In this document: positions 17,726-26,613 of the stretch, one piece after another
Layout of the letters: each line of letters opens with the position of its first letter
Position numbering within the stretch: position 1 is the first letter of the stretch
Origin: PWQG01 sp050486205
GTDB taxonomy: Bacteria > Pseudomonadota > Gammaproteobacteria > Pseudomonadales > Pseudohongiellaceae
Length of the DNA stretch: 64,000 nt
Reading direction: 5' to 3'
NCBI GenBank assembly: GCA_050486205.1
Contig: JBJHCW010000001.1
Location: 453,354 to 517,353 of the forward strand
Notes under the pieces: model-generated
The model's input: the letters and a program-made list of their open reading frames with translations, nothing else
The model's database searches: none
Told to the model about the DNA's origin: nothing
Program-made: the position numbers and the translations under genes

Positions 17726-18207
17726 TACAGCTGCTCCAGGATCTTTTCAGCTGAACTCACATCAATTCCGCTGCCCGGCTCCACAGCCAGGTGTGTGACC
17801 TTGCCGTCCTCAACAATCATGGCCAGACGCTGGCAGCGGGTTCCCATACCAAAACCGCTGGCATCCAGCTCCATCCCGATTGCCTTGGTGAACTCGGCAT
17901 TGCCGTCGGCCAGCATGAGAATCTCTTCGGCGTTCTGAGACTTACCCCAGGCGTCCATCACAAACACATCATTGACCGCCACACAGGCAATGGTATCCAC
18001 GCCTTTTGCCCTGATCTTGTCAGCATTGACCACAAAGCCCGGCAGGTGAGTGACGGTGCAGCCCGGCGTGAAAGCACCAGGGACGGCAAACAGGACGACC
18101 TTCTTGCCACTGAACACCTCTTCGGTAGTGATGTTCTCGGGACCGTCCTCGCCCATGGTCTTGAATGTTGCTGCAGGTAGCTTGTCGCCTTGTTTCAGAC
18201 TCATCAT
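17725..18207 (-). CDS. Peroxiredoxin, Prx5 (redoxin) family
   Basis: The 160-residue protein is a Prx5-type peroxiredoxin. The peroxidatic Cys50 is in VPGAFTPGCTVTHLPGF and the catalytic Arg is in GTRCQRLAMIV, next to another Cys that could act in resolution. Homologues are often fused to glutaredoxin, but this one is stand-alone and has no signal peptide. It would reduce hydrogen and alkyl hydroperoxides in the cytoplasm. Two consecutive ATG codons follow a GAGG ribosome-binding site. The dienelactone hydrolase gene is coupled downstream. Confidence 0.9.
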   Translation of the reverse strand: MMSLKQGDKLPAATFKTMGEDGPENITTEEVFSGKKVVLFAVPGAFTPGCTVTHLPGFVVNADKIRAKGVDTIACVAVNDVFVMDAWGKSQNAEEILMLADGNAEFTKAIGMELDASGFGMGTRCQRLAMIVEDGKVTHLAVEPGSGIDVSSAEKILEQL

Positions 18208-18321
18208 AAACCTCGTTCAGTAGTTGGAATTTGCCTTCGATAGTAACAGAATTACGTTCCAGTGTGACCAATGCCGGAAACCGGCCCTGATCACCCGACC
18301 AACCTGACCAGGCCTGGCCCC

Positions 18322-19131
18322 ATGGATGAAACCTTTTTCTCGCTGCCCAGGGTTTTCTGGACGCTGCTGTCGCCGGACAGCCTGTTGCTTGTCCTTGTCG
18401 TGCTGGCATGGGTGGCACTGCTGCTGGGCTGGCGCCGTATGGCCACTCGTCTGCTGACGCTAATCACCCTGCCACTGCTGGTGCTGGCGTTTTTCCCGGT
18501 TGGTGAGTGGCTGTTGCTGCCGCTGGAGACCCGCTTCGAATCACAACCGGCACTGCCCGATCATGTGGATGGTGTCATTGTTCTGGGCGGCGCTACCGAC
18601 CCGCTGCGCAGCGCCCTCTGGCAGCAGCCGCAATTGAATGAGAGCGCGGACCGGATCACCACAATGCTTGCCCTGAGCCAACGTTTTCCGGAAGCCATGG
18701 CGATATTCTCCGGCGGAACCGGTTCGCTGGCCTACCCGGCGCTGCGCGAAGCCTACCTGATGCCGGTGCTGATCAATGCAATGGGGTTCGCACCGGACCG
18801 CTTCCTGTTTGAGGCCGAATCACGCAACACCGGGGAAAACGTGCGTTTCAGCAAGGTTCTGGCCTCGCCACAAGCGGATGAAACCTGGGTACTGGTCACC
18901 TCTGCGTTTCACATGCCACGCGCCGTCGGTGTATTCTGCGCACAGGACTGGCCTGTTGTGCCCTGGCCAGTGGATCACCGCACGCATCCCGGGCACCTGC
19001 TGTCACCCCGACTGAGCCTGTCGGACAATCTGGCCGGACTGAGACTTGCACTTCGCGAGTGGGCGGCAATCGGGGTTTACAGGGCTACCGGGCGTAGCGC
19101 CGGACTATTGCCCCAGGGAGGCTGCCGTTGA
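18322..19131 (+). CDS. DUF218 (YdcF/ElyC-like) membrane protein
   Basis: The 269-residue protein has two N-terminal membrane helices (about 14-33 and 41-60) followed by a DUF218 domain. Its hallmarks are GVIVLGGATDP, the FSGGTG turn, the acidic ESRNTGENVRFS and the VTSAFHMPRA segment. This is the arrangement of ElyC/YdcF-like proteins linked in E. coli to envelope integrity and lipid-II-carrier metabolism. ATG 18322 is chosen because it lies just before the first helix; the frame is open 17 codons further. Its 3' end overlaps the convergent protease gene by 27 bases. Confidence 0.8.
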   Translation: MDETFFSLPRVFWTLLSPDSLLLVLVVLAWVALLLGWRRMATRLLTLITLPLLVLAFFPVGEWLLLPLETRFESQPALPDHVDGVIVLGGATDPLRSALWQQPQLNESADRITTMLALSQRFPEAMAIFSGGTGSLAYPALREAYLMPVLINAMGFAPDRFLFEAESRNTGENVRFSKVLASPQADETWVLVTSAFHMPRAVGVFCAQDWPVVPWPVDHRTHPGHLLSPRLSLSDNLAGLRLALREWAAIGVYRATGRSAGLLPQGGCR

Positions 19132-20028
19132 AGTGACTTCCGGGACACTGTCTTGTGTGGCATGGTCTTCTGAAACAGTCTGCTCGATCCAGGCCAGGTG
19201 GCGGGACAGGCGCTCGTAAACAAATTCAGCACCGTACAGGCCCTGTCGGGGACCACTTTCTGGCCCGTTCACCTCACCAACGGCCACACCTGCAATGGCA
19301 TACCCGTCATCGCTGCGAATCAGCGCGGGACCGCCGCTGTCTCCGAGCCCCGGCACACCTTCAAATGGCAGCGCCGCACTGTCTGACTGGCGCGGGTCAT
19401 CAAACACAAATCGCAGCCTCAGATCCGCCTCAACAACTGTGTTGTGAGCAAAGCGGAATCGTCCATCATCCAGGTATCGCCCGCCACGCCCCAGGCCGTG
19501 GAAACCCCAGCCGAGAAAGGTCACCACCTGCCCCAACTCATCGTGATTGCGATAAAGCGGCATCGGTCTGGGCACCTGCAGCGGCTTCTCCAGGCGCAGC
19601 AGCGCCAGATCCACATCAGGCCCCTTGCCTGCCGGAGCTTCAGGGTAATACGGATGCCAGTGAACCCGGGTTATTGCCGCCGATTGACCAGCAATAGTCA
19701 CCGGGTAACGACCCTCTGCCTCGAGCGTGTCAAGCAATGGCGTTTCATGGGTACAATGTGCGGCAGTTATGGCCCATTCCGGGGTAATCAGCGTCGCCAC
19801 ACAGACACGTCGATGCTGATTGCGATGCAGGTAGAATACTGACGGGTAGTCGGCTTCATTGGCCACGTAGCGGGTATATCCGGTATCATGCCGGATCAGA
19901 ATCGCCTGCGCAGTCCCCGCCACGGTCAACAACAAAAGCAGCAGACCCGCCAAAAGCGCAAGTACCGGCGTCTGGCCAGGCCTACGCCCTGGGTCAGGGG
20001 TTGCGGGATGTCTCGTGTTTACTGTCAT
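19105..20028 (-). CDS. Secreted trypsin-like (S1) serine protease
   Basis: The 307-residue protein has a signal peptide (hydrophobic LALLAGLLLLLLTVAGTAQA, cleavage near residue 42) and a complete S1 domain. The triad is His in ITAAHC, Asp in DVDLALL and Ser in GLGDSGGPALI. It ends with a short polar tail instead of a PDZ or membrane anchor, so it is probably periplasmic or secreted. Metazoan-like single-domain trypsins of this kind occur in several marine gammaproteobacteria. Overlaps DUF218 gene tail-to-tail. Confidence 0.87.
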   Translation of the reverse strand: MTVNTRHPATPDPGRRPGQTPVLALLAGLLLLLLTVAGTAQAILIRHDTGYTRYVANEADYPSVFYLHRNQHRRVCVATLITPEWAITAAHCTHETPLLDTLEAEGRYPVTIAGQSAAITRVHWHPYYPEAPAGKGPDVDLALLRLEKPLQVPRPMPLYRNHDELGQVVTFLGWGFHGLGRGGRYLDDGRFRFAHNTVVEADLRLRFVFDDPRQSDSAALPFEGVPGLGDSGGPALIRSDDGYAIAGVAVGEVNGPESGPRQGLYGAEFVYERLSRHLAWIEQTVSEDHATQDSVPEVTSTAASLGQ

Positions 20029-20067
20029 TCAATGTACAAATCAAGGTGCGAATCAAAGGTGCAAATC

Positions 20068-20235
20068 ATGAACCAGCAGCAGAACAAACCCGCCGGGCGG
20101 GAATACGAGCGCTCCGGACTCTACCCCAAGAACGGCAAACCCTTCCGGGTGATTGCGCTGCTTGGCGTCATTGTTGCGGTGATCGTGGCATTGGCCGGGA
20201 TATCAGCATTGGTTGACATGCTTATCGCCTATTGA
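20068..20235 (+). CDS. Small single-pass membrane protein (55 aa)
   Basis: The 55-residue product has a polar, basic N-terminus (NQQQNKPAGREYERSGLYPK) and one hydrophobic helix at about 28-50. It starts at ATG 20068 after AAAGGT, and the frame continues openly upstream, so the exact start is inferred. No family recognised. It lies between the protease gene (divergent) and another tiny membrane-protein gene (convergent, 38 bases away). Confidence 0.5.
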   Translation: MNQQQNKPAGREYERSGLYPKNGKPFRVIALLGVIVAVIVALAGISALVDMLIAY

Positions 20236-20273
20236 CGCCTGCTGGCAAGGGGAGGCAGCCCACAGTTTCTGCC

Positions 20274-20459
20274 CTAGCCTTTTTCCCTGAAACGCCCAGG
20301 CCTCAGATTGGGGCGCTCACGTTTTTTGCCCACTGTTTTCACAATCTGGAACAGCCGGAACACCAGCACGATGATGGCCAGCACAATAAATACCAGAATT
20401 GAGATGACCAGCCACTGCTCGTGTGACCACGTTGCCGGATTCATCGTCACTTCTTCCAT
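20274..20459 (-). CDS. Small single-pass membrane protein (61 aa)
   Basis: The 61-residue product has one hydrophobic helix (LVISILVFIVLAIIVLVFRL, about residues 17-36) with an acidic N-terminus and a strongly basic C-terminal tail (GKKRERPNLRPGRF), which predicts an N-out/C-in topology. GAGAGG lies six bases before ATG 20459; a second in-frame ATG is five codons downstream. No family recognised. Upstream of it is a repeat-containing non-coding stretch. Confidence 0.5.
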   Translation of the reverse strand: MEEVTMNPATWSHEQWLVISILVFIVLAIIVLVFRLFQIVKTVGKKRERPNLRPGRFREKG

Positions 20460-20778
20460 ACCTAGCCTCTCTTTCTATTGAGCTATTAAGCTATTCAGCT
20501 CTCCAGCCCTTCAGCTCTTTCAAGCCCGGACCCAATTCGGCCCGATTCAATTCAACCCGTTGCCGATCCAGCCGGTTTTTCGGGAAATGAACGCAACATT
20601 ATGCGTCAAACAGCCACAGATTTACAGGGCACCGGCGCACGGCAAGGCAACCGGCGCCACACGTCAGCCTCCCGCAGCGTCGTCATCACACCGCTTCAGA
20701 GGCTTCCGGATTCAATTTTTTTCCGCAGCTGCCGTTAAACCGGACAACAGACCCGTTTGACAGGAAGAATCTACCGCC
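20460..20778. other. 319-base non-coding stretch with short tandem repeats
   Basis: No convincing gene is visible between the small membrane protein gene and cheW. On the minus strand, close to the small gene, three 8-base units of the form AATAGCTN occur in tandem (about 20476-20498), followed by further AGCTG copies. The cheW-proximal part contains a T-run (about 20717-20723) but no clear -35/-10 pair or flagellar sigma-28 promoter that I could identify. Confidence 0.5.
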
Positions 20779-21258
20779 ATGGCTGACGCTGCAATTGCAC
20801 TGGACAACCGGTCGCCGGATACCGACGACATCAATATACCACTGGTAAAATACGTCACCTTCTCGCTGGGCGAGGAGCTGTACGCGGTCGGTGCCGCCTC
20901 GGTAAACGAGGTGCTTCGTTATACCGAGATAACACCCGTACCAGGCGCGCCAGGCTTTGTACTCGGCATCATCAATCTGCGCGGTGACGTGGTAACCGTA
21001 GTGGACGCTCGCAGCATTTTTGGGCTACCACCTCACCAGGTCGACAACCAGTCCCGCATTGTGGTTGTGGAAGTGGAAGACTATCTGGTTGGTGTTCTGG
21101 TGGACCGGGTGTCCGCGGTAGTGGATTTGCGTGAAAACGAGATGGAAATTTCGCCAAAAACCGGCAGCGAGAAAGCAACCCAGTTTATTCAGGGCGTCTA
21201 CAACGAGGACGATGAGCTGCTGATACTCGTCGATTTCAGCCAACTGGCACAGCTGTAA
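20779..21258 (+). CDS. cheW: CheW-like chemotaxis coupling protein
   Basis: The 159-residue protein is a single CheW domain (about 22-159), with YVTFSLGEELYAVGAASVNEVLRYTEI and the typical GIINLRGDVVTVVDAR turn. CheW links methyl-accepting receptors to the kinase CheA at the inner face of the membrane. No cheA, receptor or flagellar gene is nearby, so it is an orphan copy or part of a pathway encoded elsewhere. AGGAAG precedes the ATG. It converges on mpl, whose stop lies 13 bases away. Confidence 0.9.
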   Translation: MADAAIALDNRSPDTDDINIPLVKYVTFSLGEELYAVGAASVNEVLRYTEITPVPGAPGFVLGIINLRGDVVTVVDARSIFGLPPHQVDNQSRIVVVEVEDYLVGVLVDRVSAVVDLRENEMEISPKTGSEKATQFIQGVYNEDDELLILVDFSQLAQL

Positions 21259-21271
21259 ACACCCTGCGCGG

Positions 21272-22663
21272 TCATTTCTGCGACTGTTCGATGGCAGTGA
21301 GCAGCCGCTGATGAATGCCATCAAATCCACCATTGCTCATGATCACGATGTGATCACCGTAACGGCAGTGCGAAACCAGATACTGGATGATGGCCGAGGT
21401 ATCATCATAGACCAGTGCCGACGCATTGGACTGCTGGACCAGCGCATGCAGATCAATGGCTTCCCCTGGCGGCTGCAACCAGAGACTGATGTCTGCCCGG
21501 GCACAGGACGACAACAGGCGCTGCTGATGTACCCCCATTTTCATGGTATTCGAGCGGGGTTCCACGACCGCGATCAGGCGCTGCGGCTCACTGGCTTCAC
21601 CTAACCGGGCCGCCATCGCCGCCAGTGTGGCCTCAATGGCCGTGGGGTGATGCGCAAAGTCATCGTAGACACGGATGCCGGCAATATCACCGCGCAGCTC
21701 AAGCCGGCGCTTCACACCCCGGAAGTCTGCCAACGCTTCGGCCGCCACGTCCAGGGTAATGCCAACGTGCCGAGCGGCCGCCACCGCAGCCAGTGCATTG
21801 CTGACATTGTGTGTGCCCAACAGATCCCACGACACATCCGCTGAAAGCAAGCGCTCACTCTCCCGTAACAATATGGTGAACCGGCTGCCATCTTCAACTT
21901 GCATTACCGCCTGCCAATGCGCCTGGGCATTGGCCAGCGTGAAGCGCTGCAAGGCACTCCAGCACCCCTGGCCCAGAACAGCGTCGATAGCCTCATCCTG
22001 CGCCGGCGCAATGATCAGGCCACCGGACGGAACGGTTCGTACAAGATGATGAAACTGGCGCTGGATGGAGGCCAGATCGGGGAAGATGTCGGCATGATCG
22101 AATTCAAGATTGTTCAGGATGGCGGTTCGCGGCTTGTAGTGGACAAACTTGGAGCGCTTGTCGAAGAAGGCACTGTCGTACTCATCGGCTTCGACCACAA
22201 AGAACGGCGACTCACCCAGACGCGCGGACACTGAAAAGTTCTCCATCACCCCGCCAATGAGAAATCCGGGCTGCAGGCCAGCATACTCCAGAATCCAGGC
22301 AAGCATGGCACTGGTGGTGGTCTTGCCATGCGTGCCAGCCACAGCCAATACCCACTTTTGTGGCAAAATGAACCTGGCCAGCCACTCAGGACCCGAGCAG
22401 TACTCCAGCCCCTTCTCCAGCACATACTCAACGGCCGGATTACCACGCGACAGTGCATTGCCAATCACTACCAGGTCGGGCGTGTCATGAAGATGCTCGG
22501 GAAGATAACCTTCACACAGCTCGATGCCCTGTTGCTCGAGTTGTGTACTCATTGGCGGGTAAACATTGGCATCGCTGCCGCTGACGCGGTGGCCGGCCTC
22601 CCTGGCAAGCACAGCCAGGGATCCCATGAACGTGCCGCAGATGCCGAGCACATGTATATGCAT
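21272..22663 (-). CDS. mpl: UDP-N-acetylmuramate:L-alanyl-gamma-D-glutamyl-meso-diaminopimelate ligase
   Basis: The 463-residue Mur-ligase-family enzyme joins recycled murein tripeptide to UDP-MurNAc in the cytoplasm. The N-terminal Rossmann motif is MHIHVLGICGTFMG and the ATP loop AGTHGKTTTSAM. The phrase VEADEYDSAFFDKRSKFVHY is specific to Mpl rather than MurC. The start is ATG 22663 (AGGA nine bases upstream), although the preceding TTG is also in frame. The neighbourhood with ubiX matches pseudomonads. Confidence 0.95.
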   Translation of the reverse strand: MHIHVLGICGTFMGSLAVLAREAGHRVSGSDANVYPPMSTQLEQQGIELCEGYLPEHLHDTPDLVVIGNALSRGNPAVEYVLEKGLEYCSGPEWLARFILPQKWVLAVAGTHGKTTTSAMLAWILEYAGLQPGFLIGGVMENFSVSARLGESPFFVVEADEYDSAFFDKRSKFVHYKPRTAILNNLEFDHADIFPDLASIQRQFHHLVRTVPSGGLIIAPAQDEAIDAVLGQGCWSALQRFTLANAQAHWQAVMQVEDGSRFTILLRESERLLSADVSWDLLGTHNVSNALAAVAAARHVGITLDVAAEALADFRGVKRRLELRGDIAGIRVYDDFAHHPTAIEATLAAMAARLGEASEPQRLIAVVEPRSNTMKMGVHQQRLLSSCARADISLWLQPPGEAIDLHALVQQSNASALVYDDTSAIIQYLVSHCRYGDHIVIMSNGGFDGIHQRLLTAIEQSQK

Positions 22664-22754
22664 CAAGTGTCCTGTGTCGCTTCAGCCCTTATGGGCCGAT
22701 GTCACCAATTATGCCACAGCTCTGGCATAATAGGATTCAGAGGTTTCAGACATC

Positions 22755-23294
22755 ATGAAAATCATAAGTCCTACAGAAAGTTTCTGGGATTTTTCCAACC
22801 ACCTGTACCGTGAGCCCGGTGTTGAGCAGATCTGCCTGGAGATGCAGGACCAGGTCGGCGCCGACGTGAACATGATCCTGTTTGCCTGCTGGTATGGCGC
22901 TACACGCGGAAAATTGCCGCAACCGCTGTTCGAACGCGCACTGCAGTTTTCCAGCCAGTGGAACAACGCCATAACGAGCGCGTTGCGCCAGGGCCGGCGC
23001 TGGATGAAAGAAACGCCACCTGACACCAACGACCCCGATCTTCAGGCCCAATTCGTGTTGCTGCGCGAGGAGATCATCAAGGTGGAACTGCAGGCCGAAC
23101 AGTTCCATGAGAACATGCTCGAATCACTGGTCACCGAACCGGCCAGCCGGCTGTCCGCATCCGAGCAGAGTGACGCCGCGTCATACAATCTCGAACACTA
23201 TGCCCGGGACAACGGCCTGGACTTGAAGCGCTGCGCCGAGCCATTCCGGAAACTGGTGGCGAAGACACTTGACGCACTTGCCGAGACCGGTTGA
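22755..23294 (+). CDS. TIGR02444 family protein
   Basis: The 179-residue, probably all-helical cytoplasmic protein has the family's N-terminal pattern SFWDFSNHLYREPGVEQICL and ADVNMILFACWYG, followed by helices with many Glu/Gln residues. This family is found next to mpl, ubiX or uup-like genes in gammaproteobacteria and has no known function. It is divergent from mpl (91-base gap) and convergent with ubiX. Its length is at the normal range for the family. Confidence 0.75.
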   Translation: MKIISPTESFWDFSNHLYREPGVEQICLEMQDQVGADVNMILFACWYGATRGKLPQPLFERALQFSSQWNNAITSALRQGRRWMKETPPDTNDPDLQAQFVLLREEIIKVELQAEQFHENMLESLVTEPASRLSASEQSDAASYNLEHYARDNGLDLKRCAEPFRKLVAKTLDALAETG

Positions 23295-23325
23295 GGGATT
23301 CATCCCGGCCCCGGCCTCACTCTGA

Positions 23326-23919
23326 TCAGTCTCGCGGTTCCAGTACAGCGCCCTGGCGACCTCCCTGCCAGCGCCGGACAATACCCGGATCAATATCAAA
23401 CAGATCCAGGACCCGGCCAACACTGTGGTCCACCAGTTCATCCACAGATGTCGGCCTGATGTACATTGCCGGCATGGGCGGGGCCACTACGGCGCCAAGC
23501 TGACAGGCTTTGAGCAGCAATTCACAGTGCCCTGCATGCAAGGGACTCTCGCGCGGCATCAACACCAGACGCCGCTGCTCCTTGAGCACCACATCTGCAG
23601 CACGCACCAGCAGGCTGTCCGCATAACCGTTAACAATCGCCGAGAGGGACTTCATGGAACAGGGCGCCACGACCATGCCATGCACACGAAACGACCCGCT
23701 GGCAATGGCTGCCGCCATATCCCTGTTGGAATGCACCACGTCTGCCAATGCGTTGACTGCATCAGGATCATGGTCGGTTTCCAGCGCAATATTGAGCCGC
23801 GCCGACGATGTCATGACAAGGTGCGTCTCCACCTCCGGTTCGCCTTTCAGCACCTCCAGAAGCCTTATACCGTAAATCAGTCCACTGGCACCGGACATGC
23901 CGATGATCAAACGCTTCAT
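23326..23919 (-). CDS. ubiX: Flavin prenyltransferase UbiX
   Basis: The 197-residue protein is a UbiX/Pad1-type flavoprotein that attaches a dimethylallyl group to FMN, making the prenyl-FMN cofactor of the decarboxylase UbiD in ubiquinone synthesis. Evidence: N-terminal IIGMSGASGLIYGIRLLEVL, APCSMKSLSAI (flavin and prenyl-phosphate site), and MPRESPLHAGH. ATG 23919 places the Rossmann strand at the usual distance; an in-frame ATG eight codons upstream is possible. coq7 elsewhere in the window belongs to the same pathway. Confidence 0.93.
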   Translation of the reverse strand: MKRLIIGMSGASGLIYGIRLLEVLKGEPEVETHLVMTSSARLNIALETDHDPDAVNALADVVHSNRDMAAAIASGSFRVHGMVVAPCSMKSLSAIVNGYADSLLVRAADVVLKEQRRLVLMPRESPLHAGHCELLLKACQLGAVVAPPMPAMYIRPTSVDELVDHSVGRVLDLFDIDPGIVRRWQGGRQGAVLEPRD

Positions 23920-24003
23920 ATAATTACCCGTTCCGATTGCCATGCCGTCAGTCAGTTTGTACCATTATGCCGCTAAAGCCCACCCCGTTACAGGTTCAAC
24001 TGC

Positions 24004-25263
24004 ATGAGCAAGGCCAATCTCTTTTACGCCCAGTCCGGCGGCGTCACCGCCGTCATCAATGCCAGTGCCTGCGGTGTGATAGAGACCGCCCGTAAAAACC
24101 CGGATCGCATTGACCGGGTGTTTGCCGGACGTAACGGCATCATCGGCGCACTGCGCGAGGAACTCATCGACACCAGCAAGGAATCCGATGCGGACGTCGC
24201 CGCTCTGCGTCACACGCCAGCCGGCGCATTTGGTTCCTGTCGCTACAAACTTCAAAGCTTTTCCGACAATGCAGCCGAGTACGAACGTCTGATCCAGGTG
24301 TTCAAGGCACATGACATACGGTACTTCCTCTACAACGGCGGCGGCGACTCGCAGGATACTGCCAACAAAGTCTCAATGCTGAGCATCAAGCAGGGATTTC
24401 CAATTACTTGTATCGGCATTCCAAAAACGGTGGACAACGACCTGCCCATTACAGACAACTGCCCCGGCTTCGGCTCTGTTGCAAAATACGTGGCGGTCAG
24501 CATACGCGAGGCCGGTCTGGACGTGGCTTCCATGTGCGAAAGCTCGACCAAGGTATTTGTCATGGAAGTGATGGGCAGGCACGCCGGCTGGATTGCCGGC
24601 GCGGCTGGCCTGGCCGCCGAACGGGAAGGTGACGCTCCGCACATCATCATTTTCCCTGAAATTGCTTTTGATCGGCAGGCATTCCTCCTGCGGGTAAAAT
24701 CCTGCGTCGACAACTATGGCTACTGCGCCATCGTGGTTTCGGAAGGCGCGCGGGACACCAATGGCAAATTCCTGGCTGACGCCGGCGGCAAGGATGCCTT
24801 TGGTCACACCCAACTGGGCGGTGTGGCGCCTTTTATCGCCAATATGATCCGGCAGGAACTTGGCTTCAAGTACCACTGGGCAGTCTCAGACTATCTGCAG
24901 CGGGCAGCCAGGCACATTGCGTCTGCTACCGACGTGCAGCAGGCCTACGCCATGGGGCAGGCTGCGGTGGAATTTGCACTGGCCGGCAAGAACGCCGTCA
25001 TGCCAACCATTGTGCGGGACAGCGAACAGCCGTATCGATGGAGTATTGGAGAGGCAGCGCTTGCCGATGTGGCCAATGTGGAAAAACCCATGCCACGGGA
25101 TTTCATCAGCGAAGACGGTTTTGGTATCACCGCGCGGGCGCGTCAATATTTTTCGCCACTGATCCAGGGCGAGGACTATCCGCCCTACAAGAACGGCCTG
25201 CCACAATATGCCCGGCTCAAGAACCGCTTACGCAAGCAGATACTGCCTCCCTGGCGACCCTGA
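24004..25263 (+). CDS. pfp: Pyrophosphate-dependent 6-phosphofructokinase
   Basis: The 419-residue enzyme interconverts fructose 6-phosphate and fructose 1,6-bisphosphate. It contains YNGGGDSQDT and PKTVDNDLPITD; the Lys in PKTVDND and Asp in GGD are the residues that mark PPi-dependent enzymes, whereas ATP enzymes have PGTIDND. MEVMGRHAGWIAG is the substrate-binding segment. Thus glycolysis here is probably PPi-linked and reversible at this step. pgi, the preceding enzyme of the pathway, is 17 kb away. Confidence 0.92.
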   Translation: MSKANLFYAQSGGVTAVINASACGVIETARKNPDRIDRVFAGRNGIIGALREELIDTSKESDADVAALRHTPAGAFGSCRYKLQSFSDNAAEYERLIQVFKAHDIRYFLYNGGGDSQDTANKVSMLSIKQGFPITCIGIPKTVDNDLPITDNCPGFGSVAKYVAVSIREAGLDVASMCESSTKVFVMEVMGRHAGWIAGAAGLAAEREGDAPHIIIFPEIAFDRQAFLLRVKSCVDNYGYCAIVVSEGARDTNGKFLADAGGKDAFGHTQLGGVAPFIANMIRQELGFKYHWAVSDYLQRAARHIASATDVQQAYAMGQAAVEFALAGKNAVMPTIVRDSEQPYRWSIGEAALADVANVEKPMPRDFISEDGFGITARARQYFSPLIQGEDYPPYKNGLPQYARLKNRLRKQILPPWRP

Positions 25264-25274
25264 TCAACTCAGTG

Positions 25275-25913
25275 TCAGGGTGAGAGCCTTTGCACACGCC
25301 ATTGACCGCCCTTCTCCACAGAGTAGACAAATCGATCGTGCAGCCGGTTCTTGCCACCCTGCCAGAACTCAACCTGACAAGGCCGAACCCGGAACCCACC
25401 CCAGAACTCGGGTAATGGAATCTCCCTGCCTTCGAATTTTCGCTGAATGACACTGTACTGCTCGTCCAGCTCCTTGCGGCTGCCTATGGGTCGACTCTGG
25501 GCGGAGGTCCAGGCGGCCAGCTGGCTTTCTTTCGGGCGGCTGAGGAAATAGGCACGGGACTGCTCCACGGACACTTTCTCCGCCACACCACTGACAATGA
25601 CCTGTCGGTCCAGCGCATGCCAGGGAAAGTGCAGGCTGACACGACTGTTTGCCGCGATATCTCTCGCCTTGCGGCTTTCATAATTGGTGTAGAAAACGAA
25701 CCCCCCGGCGTCAAAACCTTTCAACAGGACGATACGCTGACTGATATGGCAGTCCCGTCCGGCCGTTGCAACAATCATGGCTGTTGGGTCGGCAATCCCT
25801 GACTCCATGGCCTGGTCCAGCCAGAGTGTGAACTGCTGTATCGGGTCGGCGTCAAGATTGTCACGCCGGAGCCCGCCGCGGGTGTAGTCACGCCGCAAGG
25901 CCTGCAAATCCAT
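25275..25913 (-). CDS. pdxH: Pyridoxamine 5'-phosphate oxidase
   Basis: The 212-residue FMN enzyme oxidises pyridoxine/pyridoxamine 5'-phosphate to PLP. Signatures are RIVLLKGFDAGGFVFYTNYESRKA (FMN site), SRPKESQLAAWTSAQS, and the C-terminal EFWQGGKNRLHDRFVY. Length matches the family. pdxJ, the preceding step, is encoded 7 kb away. It may be read from the upstream MORN gene, 56 bases away in the same direction. Confidence 0.95.
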   Translation of the reverse strand: MDLQALRRDYTRGGLRRDNLDADPIQQFTLWLDQAMESGIADPTAMIVATAGRDCHISQRIVLLKGFDAGGFVFYTNYESRKARDIAANSRVSLHFPWHALDRQVIVSGVAEKVSVEQSRAYFLSRPKESQLAAWTSAQSRPIGSRKELDEQYSVIQRKFEGREIPLPEFWGGFRVRPCQVEFWQGGKNRLHDRFVYSVEKGGQWRVQRLSP

Positions 25914-25969
25914 TCCTGTTCCTTATTCTGCCCTGTTTGGTATACCGTCCGGACCTGCAGCCCGGGCGT

Positions 25970-26602
25970 CTACCGAATGAATCGTCCATACTCCCAGACC
26001 TGCGGCCTGATGGTGCCGGTGGGATAATAGAAAGTACCCGGTCCATGTTTTTCGTTGGCAAAAAATGTACCGACATATCTCTGACCATCCGGCCATCGAT
26101 AGGTTCCATGCCCCTGATACAGATCATCAACAAAGTCGCCGGTGTAGTTCTCGTAGTTCTCTGACAGCCACATCTCCGAATGCCGATTCGGACGCCAGTT
26201 GCTGACGCCAAAGAAATAGGAGCCGCGACCATGCCTGAGCCCGTCTCTCCACTCACCGATATAGAGCTGGGACACGCCATTCCAGAAGGTGCCGCGACCA
26301 TGGCGTTCGCCGTTGACCCAATGACCTTCGTAGTAGCCCCGCTCGGATCGGCTGACCATCAATGAGTATTTGCCATAGCCGTGGAACTTGCCATCCTGGA
26401 AGTCACCTTCGTACTCATCGGTGCCAAATTCGGTGCGGATCTCCAGTCGGCCATAACCATTCTGACAGTCCCCGGAGACACAGCTACGACTGAGCTCGGG
26501 CGAGCGCGGCGAAAGCGCCGAGACCGTTCCACTCCACAGTACCAAAAACGCCACGGGAAAAAGTACCCTGAACACTGGCGTGACTCGGACAATCCAACTC
26601 AT
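25970..26602 (-). CDS. Exported MORN-repeat protein
   Basis: The 210-residue protein has a signal peptide (VLFPVAFLVLWSGTVSA, cleavage near residue 29) followed by about five to six MORN repeats (for example YEGDFQDGKFHGYGKY, YYEGHWVNGERHGRG, YIGEWRDGLRHGRG, and YVGTFFANEKHGPG). MORN beta-hairpin repeats bind other proteins or lipids. A CVSGDC pair near residue 41 could form a disulfide. It is 11 bases after the ABC permease stop, so it is likely in the same operon. Confidence 0.8.
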   Translation of the reverse strand: MSWIVRVTPVFRVLFPVAFLVLWSGTVSALSPRSPELSRSCVSGDCQNGYGRLEIRTEFGTDEYEGDFQDGKFHGYGKYSLMVSRSERGYYEGHWVNGERHGRGTFWNGVSQLYIGEWRDGLRHGRGSYFFGVSNWRPNRHSEMWLSENYENYTGDFVDDLYQGHGTYRWPDGQRYVGTFFANEKHGPGTFYYPTGTIRPQVWEYGRFIR

Positions 26603-26613
26603 TACTACCTCCT

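Noticed and set aside
16946..17938. Plus-strand frame of 330 codons opposite dienelactone hydrolase
   Set aside because: Antisense shadow spanning two minus-strand genes; no domain seen.
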